DNA of 62,082 nt, from NCBI GenBank assembly GCA_017516285.1, contig JAFXDD010000002.1, positions 1 through 62,082 on the forward strand, in the 5' to 3' direction. The DNA comes from Lachnospiraceae bacterium. GTDB lineage: Bacteria > Bacillota_A > Clostridia > Lachnospirales > Lachnospiraceae. The translations under genes were made by a program, and so were the position numbers. Below the pieces are notes generated by a model. That model ran no database searches, was not told where the DNA came from, and worked only from the letters and a program-made list of their open reading frames with translations. This document shows, in pieces, positions 1 through 7,232 of this stretch; position 1 is the stretch's first letter, and the number at the start of each line of letters is the position of its first letter.

Positions 1-222
1 GTTTGTATGTCTGCGGCCATCGTAGTATTACAGAAAAGGAAGGTATCACACGCTCGTTTATGGGGTCATTGAAAGGCGCCGGTCCTTAGCGAGACGAGGC
101 ATGAATGCCGAAGTCGAGCTTAGTACCGTTGCAGCCTTTCGTTGAGTGGGAACGTCCCCAAAAATGAGCGTGTGATACCTTCCTTTATTGAAAAACTGGA
201 GTGGCCGCAGCCCCACAAACCG
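1..222. ncRNA. Candidate structured RNA or palindromic element next to dtd
   Basis: Nested inverted repeats span the whole interval. Outer arms at 1-19 and 204-222 pair over GTTTGT and CTGCGGCCA. A perfect 18-bp helix is formed by 39-56 and 167-184. Inside, GGGG/CCCC, GAAAGGC/GCCTTTC, CGGT/ACCG, GAC/GTC and the small hairpin GGCATGAATGCC stack towards a central loop. No credible ORF lies here. The element begins about 5 bases past the dtd stop codon. A mispair in the outer helix becomes a G-U pair if the minus strand is transcribed, which weakly favours that strand. Size and complexity resemble large Firmicute ncRNAs such as the raiA RNA class, but I could not identify it. A palindromic mobile remnant is the alternative. 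The left edge may extend beyond the window. Confidence 0.5.
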
Positions 223-226
223 GAAT

Positions 227-673
227 TTACAACGCTGTAGAATCCAATACGATTGTAAACGGCCCGTCATTCTCCAGTGCTACCTTCATGTCAGCACCAA
301 AACTACCGGTTTCCACCGTAAACTCCCGATTGCGGCATTCCTCAATAATGTATTCGTATAATGCCTCCGCATGCACCGGGTCTCCTGCCTCAATAAAACT
401 TGGTCTGAAGCCTTTTTTGCAGTTGGCATACAAGGTAAACTGGCTCACTAATAAAAGCTCACCACCCACATCTTTAAGTGCTAAATTGGTCTTGCCCTGC
501 TCATCCATAAAAATACGCAGCCCTGTCATTTTATGTATCATTTTGTCCGCCACTTCCTTGGTATCATCCTGGCACACTCCAATAAGTACCAGAAATCCCC
601 TGCCGATTTTGCCGATCACTTCTCCGTCCACTGTCACGGACGCATGATTTACCCTTTGTATTACGAATTTCAT
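227..673 (-). CDS. dtd: D-aminoacyl-tRNA deacylase
   Basis: This 148-residue protein removes D-amino acids and misacylated glycine from tRNA in the cytoplasm. It has the full family length. It carries the signature SQFTLYA (about residues 77-83) and the C-terminal Gly-cisPro motif in NDGPFTI that reads substrate chirality. The start is supported by AAGGAAGG 8-10 bases upstream. In many Firmicutes dtd follows relA; here it is divergent from glnA across about 200 bases of AT-rich DNA, and is followed at once by the structured element at 1-222. Confidence 0.95.
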   Translation of the reverse strand: MKFVIQRVNHASVTVDGEVIGKIGRGFLVLIGVCQDDTKEVADKMIHKMTGLRIFMDEQGKTNLALKDVGGELLLVSQFTLYANCKKGFRPSFIEAGDPVHAEALYEYIIEECRNREFTVETGSFGADMKVALENDGPFTIVLDSTAL

Positions 674-799
674 ATTTGTTCCTTCCTTAAATATCTATTT
701 AATATTTGATTATACCTTAACTGGCATTTTACATTATTTTAACATGTTAAAGCAAAATTGAAAATATTATTCATAAATTCTTAATTATACAATATTTTC

Positions 800-828
800 T
801 TGCACATTTTATAAATTTAAAGTATTCT
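800..828 (+). promoter_or_regulatory. Sigma-A-like promoter of glnA
   Basis: TTGCAC at 800-805 and TATTCT at 823-828 are separated by 17 bases. They lie 48 bases before the glnA start, in very AT-rich DNA. No GlnR-type operator palindrome was recognised. Confidence 0.45.
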
Positions 829-875
829 GATATTACAAAGTATTTTTACAAATTTTTGTAGATTGGAGAAACGAA

Positions 876-2300
876 ATGGGCAAAAATGTGCAAGATGTAA
901 TGGATTTTATCCAAAACAACAACATTCAGATGATTGATTTCAAAATTGTAGACATTAACGGTCAGTACCGTCATGTTACAATTCCTGCAGAACAGTTTAC
1001 CGCTGACACTCTGAGAAATGGTATCGGTTTTGATGCCTCCAATTATGGCTATGCTGTGGTGGAAAAAAGTGATATGGTATTTATCCCGGACTTGGATACT
1101 GCCTTGATAGATCCGTTCTGTGCAATTCCTACGTTATCTATCACCGGTAATGCCATGATTATTGATTATCCGGAAAACAGGCCGTTAGACCAGTATCCAC
1201 GTAATATCGTTCTGGCTGCGGAGCAGTATATGAAGGACACCGGTATTGCTGATACGATGCTAATTTTACCGGAATTTGAGTTTCATTTATTTGACAATGT
1301 TGGCTGGTCTGTAAGACCGGATCATATTTCCATGAGTCTTGATACCTCTCAGGCTTACTGGAACAGCGAAGTGCAGGGGCAGGGTGTGGTAGTACCTCAT
1401 CAGAAGGCATATCACGTAGCAAAGCCTTTTGATACCTCCTATGAGTGCCGCTCCGAAATGTGTCTGGAAATGCAGAAGGCAGGTATCCCGATTAAGTATC
1501 ATCATCCGGAGGTTGGTGCAGCTGGACAGTTTGAAATTGAGCCGATGCTGGGTCAAATGTCCAAAATGGCTGACAATACCATGATGATTAAGTATATTAT
1601 CCACAATACCGCTTTAAAATATGGCAAGGTTGCCACCTTTATGCCAAAGCCGGTGTATGGTGAAGCAGGCAATGGTATGCACGTACATATGCTGTTATTA
1701 AAGGACGGTGAGCCGGTATTCTCCGATGATAATGGTTATTCTCACTTGAGCAAGGAAGCACATTATTTTATGGGCGGTCTGTTAAAGCACATTGCATCCC
1801 TCTGTGCACTGACCAACCCGAGCACCAACTCCTTTAAGCGTCTGGTTCCGGGCTTTGAAGCTCCGGTTACGGTAGGCTATGCAACCTCCAACCGCAGCGC
1901 GGTTATCCGTATTCCTGCTTATGCAAAAACTCCTGCCATGAGACGATTTGAGCTGCGTAATCCGGATGCAACCTGCAATCCATACCTTTGCTATGCTGCC
2001 ATTTTAATGGCAGGTCTGGACGGTATTAAGAATCAAATTGACCCACACGCAAACGGTTGGGGGCCTTACGACATGAACCTGTATCACTTACCGGAGGAAG
2101 AAAAGGCCAAATTATCCTCTCTTCCTACCCGCTTGGAGGATGCACTGGATGCCTTGGAGGCAGACCACGACTATCTGACTGCAGGCGGCGTATTCCCGGA
2201 AAGACTGATTCAGAATTTTATTGCCAACAAGCGTGCAGAATGCAGCCAGATGTCCAAGATTCCGCACCCTGCTGAGTTCGAAAGATATTTTAATTTGTAA
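876..2300 (+). CDS. glnA: Glutamine synthetase, type I
   Basis: ATP-dependent ligation of ammonia to glutamate, the main cytosolic ammonium-assimilation step. At 474 residues it has full GSI length. Recognisable blocks are the N-terminal beta-grasp (KIVDINGQYRHVTIP), the metal-site region PEFEFHLF, the AGNGMHVHMLL active-site block, the NRSAVIRIP ATP-binding block and the C-terminal PHPAEFERYF. The segment NLYHLPEEE puts Tyr403 where enterobacterial GlnA is adenylylated, so this is closer to GSI-beta than to the GlnR-regulated GSI-alpha of Bacillus. No adenylyltransferase gene is in the window. The start follows GGAGA, 9 bases upstream. The gene appears monocistronic, with a strong terminator behind it. 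Confidence 0.96.
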   Translation: MGKNVQDVMDFIQNNNIQMIDFKIVDINGQYRHVTIPAEQFTADTLRNGIGFDASNYGYAVVEKSDMVFIPDLDTALIDPFCAIPTLSITGNAMIIDYPENRPLDQYPRNIVLAAEQYMKDTGIADTMLILPEFEFHLFDNVGWSVRPDHISMSLDTSQAYWNSEVQGQGVVVPHQKAYHVAKPFDTSYECRSEMCLEMQKAGIPIKYHHPEVGAAGQFEIEPMLGQMSKMADNTMMIKYIIHNTALKYGKVATFMPKPVYGEAGNGMHVHMLLLKDGEPVFSDDNGYSHLSKEAHYFMGGLLKHIASLCALTNPSTNSFKRLVPGFEAPVTVGYATSNRSAVIRIPAYAKTPAMRRFELRNPDATCNPYLCYAAILMAGLDGIKNQIDPHANGWGPYDMNLYHLPEEEKAKLSSLPTRLEDALDALEADHDYLTAGGVFPERLIQNFIANKRAECSQMSKIPHPAEFERYFNL

Positions 2301-2353
2301 ATATGTGTCACCAAGCGTGGTCCATCTCCACCGGACACATCGCATAATGATGA

Positions 2354-2394
2354 AAGGAGGCTGGGAAAGATTCCGTTCTTTCCTTAGCCTCCTT
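2354..2394. terminator. Bidirectional terminator between glnA and the deacetylase gene
   Basis: AAGGAGGCT at 2354-2362 pairs with AGCCTCCTT at 2386-2394, and the stem continues inward with GGAAAGA/TCTTTCC. The two flanking genes converge on this hairpin, so it probably serves both. Confidence 0.75.
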
Positions 2395-2397
2395 ATA

Positions 2398-3837
2398 TCA
2401 TCGCTTTGTATAAACATTTCCTGCAGTAATTTCTTTATCACCATAGCTGAGCAGTTCTGAAACAGTAACCAACTGATATCCTTGCTCTATCAGTGCAGGA
2501 ATGACGCGTTCCATTGCATCTACGGTTGTACCATGCAGGTCATGGCAGAGAATAATATCGCCGTCTTTCACCTCATTCATAATCGTGTTGTAAATTTTAT
2601 CTGCATCTTTATATTTCCAATCCAGTGTATCCATAGACCAGTTAACTATGGTAACCCCCAGTTGTGCACAAACATTTTCAACCTCCTCATTGACGGATCC
2701 ATATGGCGGACGAAGGACTGTGGCATCCACCCCGGTTGTTTCATAAATTTTAGCACGAGTAGCCATAATTTGGTGGGTCAGTTCTTCGGAACCTAACTTC
2801 GTCAACTGCCTGTGGTCCCAACTGTGTCCGGCCACCTGATGCCCTTCCAACGCTATACGTTCCACGGTATCCAAACGATTTTCAATTAAATTTCCCACTA
2901 CAAAAAAGGTTCCCTTTCCCTCATGAGCCGCAAAAATATCTAACAAACGGTCGGTATGTTTGCTCGGACCATCATCAAAGGTAAGAGCAATCATAGGCTT
3001 ATTGGGGTCCGGTTCAGCCGGTGATGTGGTCGGCGCTTCTATCGTAGGTGCGGTAGACTCTTCGGATGGTGGTGTGACAGGCTCTTCGTATGTCGTATCG
3101 CTTTCCGTGGTATGCTCCTCTGTTTCAATCAGCTCGTCCAAAATTAAAATATCTTTCAGTGTCTCGTAAGGATATTCCAGCGTAACGGTACCATCTGACA
3201 TCGGAAGATAATCCCCTCGCGCCAAAATAATTTCCAGCCCATCTGAAGTAAATGCCCAAAGATCCAGCAAATGCTCGTCTATATATTCCGTTTCAAGATT
3301 ACAATCTTTGATAATAATACTCTGCAGCTTTTCTCTGCCTCCGGGTAACAGAATGTCATCCAACGTAAGCAAACGCCCTGTCTGTAAGTCTGCATGGAAC
3401 GTGGCTATGATATCTACAGGATGTGCAAGATATGGTTTATCAAAAAGACCGGTAATCTTTACACTGACCCACCTGTCCGCCGTCAGATAACTGCTGTAAT
3501 CGGCAGTAAGCTCAGCAGACTCTCCGTTTGCACCGCTGCCTGCGGCTTCCTTTTGATAATAGTCTACGGTTTCTGCAATCCAACTTTCTATGGCCTGATT
3601 CAGAACAGTGAGCGTTCCTTCCGGATAAGCAATACGCACTGCCAAATCTTCTTCCATCAAAATATAACCTGTATTTTCACCATATTCTCGTACGGGAGTA
3701 ATCAGAATATCAGTTTTTTTTATATATTCTTCCAATAATTCGTCTATCGGTTCAGTATCCGTAGAGGGCTCCGGTGATTCGGAGCATCCGAATAGACATA
3801 AGATACATATTATCAGGATAGAGAGATATTTTTTCAT
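2398..3837 (-). CDS. Lipoprotein polysaccharide deacetylase (NodB-type)
   Basis: A 479-residue exported enzyme, probably deacetylating N-acetylated sugars of peptidoglycan or another surface polymer. Residues 1-18 form a lipoprotein signal with lipobox LFGC (Cys18). Residues about 50-230 resemble the DUF3298/RsiV-type extracytoplasmic domain. A Thr/Glu/Pro-rich linker follows (about 235-280). The C-terminal half is a NodB domain with TFDDGP, the metal-binding HSWDH, RPPYG, DTLDW and HDLH motifs, so the catalytic set looks complete. AGAGGA precedes the ATG. The substrate is inferred from family membership only; chitin- or xylan-type substrates cannot be excluded. Confidence 0.9.
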   Translation of the reverse strand: MKKYLSILIICILCLFGCSESPEPSTDTEPIDELLEEYIKKTDILITPVREYGENTGYILMEEDLAVRIAYPEGTLTVLNQAIESWIAETVDYYQKEAAGSGANGESAELTADYSSYLTADRWVSVKITGLFDKPYLAHPVDIIATFHADLQTGRLLTLDDILLPGGREKLQSIIIKDCNLETEYIDEHLLDLWAFTSDGLEIILARGDYLPMSDGTVTLEYPYETLKDILILDELIETEEHTTESDTTYEEPVTPPSEESTAPTIEAPTTSPAEPDPNKPMIALTFDDGPSKHTDRLLDIFAAHEGKGTFFVVGNLIENRLDTVERIALEGHQVAGHSWDHRQLTKLGSEELTHQIMATRAKIYETTGVDATVLRPPYGSVNEEVENVCAQLGVTIVNWSMDTLDWKYKDADKIYNTIMNEVKDGDIILCHDLHGTTVDAMERVIPALIEQGYQLVTVSELLSYGDKEITAGNVYTKR

Positions 3838-3921
3838 AAAGCAAATTCCTCTTTATTGATTATGCATAAATAGTACTGCTTTTATACTTCCCGGCGGTTT
3901 ACATATATTTCAACCTTCTCG

Positions 3922-4410
3922 TTACCCTTGTCCCTTCTGATAAGCCAGTCTCTCGTCACCATCCTCCAGATAAATAATACCGCACTGTACGAAACCATTC
4001 TTTTTTAATGTGTTCTGCATCACAGTGTTATCCCTATGGGTATCAATTTTTAAATTGCCACATTGCTGAAAAGCCCAATTCAGGCAAAAAGAACCGGCAC
4101 CTTTCACCTTTCCTGCAGAAGCAATCCGGTGCACCACACCATATGGAGCATCATTCACCCATGCACCTTCATATATTTTTACATAAGTCGGGTCCACACC
4201 CTCTTTATAATAAAAGACAGCTGCAATTTCCCCCTGCTCCACGCATACATAACTGTGCCCTTGTTCAATGTCCGCAGCAACCTCTTCCCTGCCAGGCTTT
4301 GTAGTACCCCATTGTCCGGCATTCCCATGCTCTGCCATAAACTGTCTGGCATGTGCATAGATTCCCATAACGCTATCTAATTCTTCCGGTTTGGTTTGCC
4401 TGATTTCCAT
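3922..4410 (-). CDS. GNAT-family N-acetyltransferase
   Basis: 162 residues. Residues 1-60 (RQTKPEELDSVMGIYAHAR) match the start of GNAT folds. The acetyl-CoA region is around HRIASAGKVKGAGSFCLNWA, and the C-terminal NTVMQNTLKKNGFVQCGIIYL is the usual final GNAT strand-helix unit. It would transfer an acetyl group from acetyl-CoA to an unknown amine. It lies 83 bases upstream of the deacetylase gene on the same strand and could be co-transcribed. Acceptor specificity cannot be read from the sequence. Confidence 0.88.
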   Translation of the reverse strand: MEIRQTKPEELDSVMGIYAHARQFMAEHGNAGQWGTTKPGREEVAADIEQGHSYVCVEQGEIAAVFYYKEGVDPTYVKIYEGAWVNDAPYGVVHRIASAGKVKGAGSFCLNWAFQQCGNLKIDTHRDNTVMQNTLKKNGFVQCGIIYLEDGDERLAYQKGQG

Positions 4411-4442
4411 AAATTGCTCCTTGATTTCCCTAATAATGAAAT

Positions 4443-4464
4443 AACCCTTGAAAACTCAAGGGTT
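4443..4464 (-). terminator. Terminator of the tRNA-Val/tRNA-Met unit
   Basis: A perfect 9-bp stem, AACCCTTGA/TCAAGGGTT, with a 4-base loop lies 7 bases beyond the tRNA-Met 3' end, with an AT-rich tail on the minus strand. Confidence 0.75.
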
Positions 4465-4470
4465 ACAAAG

Positions 4471-4544
4471 TAGCGAGAAAGGGATTTGAACCCCCGACAC
4501 TGCGGGTATGAACCGCATGCTCTAGCCAACTGAGCTATCTCGCC
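4471..4544 (-). tRNA. tRNA-Met (CAT)
   Basis: A 74-base cloverleaf. The acceptor arm is GGCGAGA/TCTCGCT with discriminator A. The anticodon stem GCGG/CCGC holds the loop TTCATAC, and the T-loop reads GGTTCAAATCC. CCA is not encoded. It has elongator-type features; a CAT anticodon could in principle be a lysidine-modified Ile tRNA. It is co-transcribed downstream of tRNA-Val. Confidence 0.93.
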
Positions 4545-4572
4545 ATATTTAGTTCATCGATTGAAAAGGAAG

Positions 4573-4645
4573 TGGGACCTACAGGGCTCGAACCTGTGAC
4601 CCTCTGCTTGTAAGGCAGATGCTCTCCCAGCTGAGCTAAGATCCC
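4573..4645 (-). tRNA. tRNA-Val (TAC)
   Basis: A 73-base cloverleaf. The acceptor arm is GGGATCT/AGGTCCC with discriminator A. The anticodon loop CTTACAA sits in a TCTGC/GCAGA stem, and the T-arm reads GGTTCGAGCC. CCA is not encoded. It is the first gene of a two-tRNA unit with tRNA-Met. Confidence 0.95.
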
Positions 4646-4671
4646 ATCCACTTGTCGCAACCGACTTGTTT

Positions 4672-4700
4672 ACTATATCAAATGTGCAACACTTTGTCAA
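4672..4700 (-). promoter_or_regulatory. Promoter of the tRNA-Val/tRNA-Met unit
   Basis: A consensus sigma-A promoter: TTGACA at 4695-4700, a 17-base spacer, and TATAGT at 4672-4677. It lies 27 bases before the tRNA-Val 5' end. Confidence 0.85.
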
Positions 4701-4760
4701 CACTTTTTTCTCAAAAAATTCAAATAATTTTTGACTGGTTTTCAAAGCAAATGCAACAAC

Positions 4761-4783
4761 AGCCTCTCCATCCCAAAGAGGCT
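4761..4783 (-). terminator. Terminator downstream of the SCP2-like gene
   Basis: AGCCTCT/AGAGGCT with a 9-base loop. It lies 14 bases past the stop codon of the SCP2-domain gene, with a T-rich tail on the minus strand. Confidence 0.6.
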
Positions 4784-4796
4784 GCACAGTTTATAC

Positions 4797-5117
4797 TTAT
4801 ACTAATACTTTGCTGATAAGACGTACCTTGGCCAGGTCCCCCTCTACCTTCAGTCTGCCTACCGCATACGCAAGCATTGGCTTCAGGTGACCATTGCAAA
4901 TTTCTAAAAGAGTTTCATCGTCTAACGTTAGCAACGCATCTCTGTCATGATATTCGTAAGGCTCTACGCTAATCTGACCTTCCTTAATTTCCAAATAGAA
5001 AACCCCGGAAGATTCCCCTTGCACACGAAATTCAAAAGCCATATGGGTATAAATATCTGGTACATTTGCTTTTAAAAAATTTTCTTTAACAATAGCGAAC
5101 AAGCTCTGGAATGTCAT
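4797..5117 (-). CDS. SCP2 sterol-binding domain protein
   Basis: A 106-residue single-domain protein. The central FEFRVQGESSGVFYLEIKEG strands and the C-terminal GHLKPMLAYAVGRLKVEGD segment are typical of stand-alone bacterial SCP2 proteins. These are thought to bind lipids or acyl compounds in the cytoplasm; the bacterial ligand is unknown. The gene starts 20 bases after the rubrerythrin stop codon and is probably in the same transcript, which would link it to oxidative-stress conditions. Confidence 0.85.
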   Translation of the reverse strand: MTFQSLFAIVKENFLKANVPDIYTHMAFEFRVQGESSGVFYLEIKEGQISVEPYEYHDRDALLTLDDETLLEICNGHLKPMLAYAVGRLKVEGDLAKVRLISKVLV

Positions 5118-5137
5118 AACATCTTCCTCATGATAAC

Positions 5138-5788
5138 CTAGTAATTTTCTTTGTGTACTTCAAAGTAGCTCTGTGGATGTGCACAAACAGGACAAACCTC
5201 AGGTGCCTTGGTGCCTACAACGATATGTCCGCAGTTACGGCATTCCCAAACTACCACACCACTCTTCTCAAATACTTCCTTGCTTTCTACATTACGTAAT
5301 AAAGCACGATATCTTTCCTCGTGAGTCTTTTCAATAGCAGCTACACCACGGAACTTCTCTGCCAGTTCATGGAAGCCTTCTGCATCAGCTTCCTCAGCCA
5401 TTCTGGCATACATATCAGTCCACTCAGCATTCTCACCCTCTGCTGCATGCAATAAGTTCTCTGCAGTATCACCCAGCTCGCCCAATTCCTTGAACCACAT
5501 CTTTGCATGCTCCTTCTCATTGTCAGCGGTCTGTAAGAATAATGCTGCAATCTGCTCAAAACCTGCCTTCTTTGCTACAGATGCAAAATAAGTGTACTTA
5601 TTTCTTGCCTGTGACTCACCGGCAAAAGCCTCCCACAAATTCTGCTCTGTCTTAGTTCCTGCATAAGGATTCTTTGCAGTTGCCTCTGCCTTAAATACAG
5701 AAGCAGGCTGCTTGCAAACAGGACACACCTCCGGAGCAGCATCACCTTCATGAACATAACCACAAATTGTACAAGTAAATTTACTCAT
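5138..5788 (-). CDS. Rubrerythrin with rubredoxin domains at both ends
   Basis: A 216-residue non-haem iron peroxidase of anaerobes that reduces hydrogen peroxide. The start chosen is the ATG at 5788, since GGAGG lies 9 bases before it; the longer reading adds ten residues without support. The order is an N-terminal rubredoxin-like CxxC...CPVC knuckle (about 4-21), a ferritin-like four-helix domain with the di-iron motifs EKEH and EKTH (about 45-170), and a second CRNCGH...CPVC knuckle near the C-terminus. Classical rubrerythrin has only the C-terminal knuckle, so this is the two-rubredoxin form seen in some Clostridia. A palindrome over its promoter suggests peroxide-responsive control. Confidence 0.93.
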   Translation of the reverse strand: MSKFTCTICGYVHEGDAAPEVCPVCKQPASVFKAEATAKNPYAGTKTEQNLWEAFAGESQARNKYTYFASVAKKAGFEQIAALFLQTADNEKEHAKMWFKELGELGDTAENLLHAAEGENAEWTDMYARMAEEADAEGFHELAEKFRGVAAIEKTHEERYRALLRNVESKEVFEKSGVVVWECRNCGHIVVGTKAPEVCPVCAHPQSYFEVHKENY

Positions 5789-5806
5789 AATATATAACCT
5801 CCAAAA

Positions 5807-5857
5807 AATGATAATCATTACTGTTATTATAATAACATAAGTTTTTTATTTTGTAAA
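5807..5857 (-). promoter_or_regulatory. Rubrerythrin promoter with overlapping Fur/PerR-like palindrome
   Basis: TTTACA (5852-5857) and TATTAT (5829-5834) are spaced by 17 bases. The perfect 14-base palindrome GTTATTATAATAAC (5823-5836) covers the -10 box. TGATAATCATTA lies just downstream and resembles a 7-1-7 Fur-family half-operator. AT-rich palindromes are common by chance, so regulation by PerR is an inference. Confidence 0.45.
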
Positions 5858-5900
5858 TATAATGACACACAAAAAATATAAATTTTTTTCAAAAAAAGTA

Positions 5901-5929
5901 TTGACACCCGCTACAATATAGTGTATAGT
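5901..5929 (+). promoter_or_regulatory. Promoter of tRNA-Gly
   Basis: TTGACA (5901-5906), a 17-base spacer and TATAGT (5924-5929), 30 bases before the tRNA 5' end. It is divergent from the rubrerythrin promoter. Confidence 0.85.
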
Positions 5930-5959
5930 ACTATTTGTTCGCAAGAACACCATACAAAT

Positions 5960-6031
<72 letters not shown>

Positions 6032-6044
6032 TTTTTTATTTAGT

Positions 6045-6081
6045 AGCGGAAGCCTTGATTCTCAAGGACTTCCGCTTTTTT
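6045..6081 (+). terminator. Terminator of tRNA-Gly
   Basis: AGCGGAAG/CTTCCGCT closes a stem that also contains CTTGA/TCAAG. A T6 run follows directly. Confidence 0.85.
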
Positions 6082-6174
6082 GTGTGTCCGGAAAGCTGTA
6101 GACAATTGTAGACAGTCTCTCACGCTATATTATAAAATGCTGTTAGGGTCAAAAGATGCCTAACGACCCTGGCA

Positions 6175-7185
6175 TCATAAAATATTTACTCCATTATCCT
6201 TAGCCTTTTTCAGCACATCCTCCGGCCAGATAGAAGATTGAACCTCACCGATATGTGCTCTCTGCATAAAGAACATACAGATGCGGCTCTGTCCGATACC
6301 GCCACCAATGGTGTATGGAAGCTCTTTGTTCAGAATTGCCTTGTGATAAGCAAGCCCTGCTCTATCCTGACAACCGGATACCTCAAGCTGATATGCAAGT
6401 CTGTCTTCATCCACACGGATACCCATACTGGAAAGCTCTAACGACATATCCAATACCGGATAATATACCAGAATATCACCATTTAATTCCCAGTCATCAT
6501 AGTCCGGCGCACGACCATCGTGTCTTTCTCCACTTTTTAATGCACCACCGATTTTCATCAGGAATACAGCACCCTTTTCCTTTGCAATTAAGGTCTCACG
6601 CTCCTTTGCTGTCTTATCAGGCCATCTGTCCTCCAGCTCCTGAGTGGTAACAAAGGCAATTTCACTAGGAAGGAACGGATCCATAAAATGATACTTTCCG
6701 CAGATATAGTACTCGGTCTGCTTAATAGCCATGTAAATGCGGAAAACCGTTTCTCTCAAGGTCTCCTCATTGCGCTCGCTTTTGTCAATAATTTTTTCCC
6801 AGTCCCACTGATCCACATAAATAGAATGAATGTTGTCAGTCTCTTCATCACGACGAATAGCTGTCATATCGGTATAAAGACCTTCACCCATTTCAAAACC
6901 ATACTCCTTAAGTGCCATTCGCTTCCACTTTGCAAGAGAATGCACAATCTCAACCATAGCATTGTCCTGCTCCTTAATACCAAAGGCTACGGGACGCTCC
7001 ACACCATTTAAATTGTCATTTAAGCCTGATTCCGGCTTTACAAATAAAGGAGCTGAAACACGGGTCAGATTTAATGCATCGGCAAGAGCACGCTCAAAGT
7101 AATCCTTTACCTCTTTAATAGCCTTTTCCGTTTCTTTAATTGTCTGAGGACTTTTGTAGCCCTCCGGTATAAAAATTTTTCCCAT
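6175..7185 (-). CDS. asnA: Aspartate-ammonia ligase (asparagine synthetase A)
   Basis: 336 residues. It makes asparagine from aspartate, ammonia and ATP in the cytoplasm, with a class II aminoacyl-tRNA-synthetase-like fold. The start is the ATG at 7185, preceded by AGAGG; the longer reading has no ribosome site. Family blocks include PLFVKPESGLNDNLNG, the FGIKEQDNAMVEIVHSLAKW region, TDMTAIRRDE, YVDQWDWEK and the C-terminal GGGIGQSRICM motif 3. Length matches the E. coli enzyme. It sits 47 bases downstream of nhaC and may share its transcript. Confidence 0.96.
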   Translation of the reverse strand: MGKIFIPEGYKSPQTIKETEKAIKEVKDYFERALADALNLTRVSAPLFVKPESGLNDNLNGVERPVAFGIKEQDNAMVEIVHSLAKWKRMALKEYGFEMGEGLYTDMTAIRRDEETDNIHSIYVDQWDWEKIIDKSERNEETLRETVFRIYMAIKQTEYYICGKYHFMDPFLPSEIAFVTTQELEDRWPDKTAKERETLIAKEKGAVFLMKIGGALKSGERHDGRAPDYDDWELNGDILVYYPVLDMSLELSSMGIRVDEDRLAYQLEVSGCQDRAGLAYHKAILNKELPYTIGGGIGQSRICMFFMQRAHIGEVQSSIWPEDVLKKAKDNGVNIL

Positions 7186-7232
7186 AATATCCTCTCTATC
7201 AAACGTTTTATGCCACAAAGTCATTATATATA

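Noticed and set aside
1..222. tmRNA, SRP RNA, RNase P, 6S or 5S RNA identity for the structured element
   Set aside because: None of their diagnostic sequence blocks is present.
201..647. 148-codon plus-strand ORF opposite dtd
   Set aside because: Antisense shadow of dtd; no ribosome site and the composition is not protein-like.
4554..4787. 77-codon minus-strand ORF over tRNA-Val
   Set aside because: It reads through a clear tRNA and its promoter; a well-known type of spurious ORF.
6124..6174. Terminator after asnA (GTTAGG...CCTAAC)
   Set aside because: A 6-bp stem with a long loop and no clear T-run; too weak to annotate.
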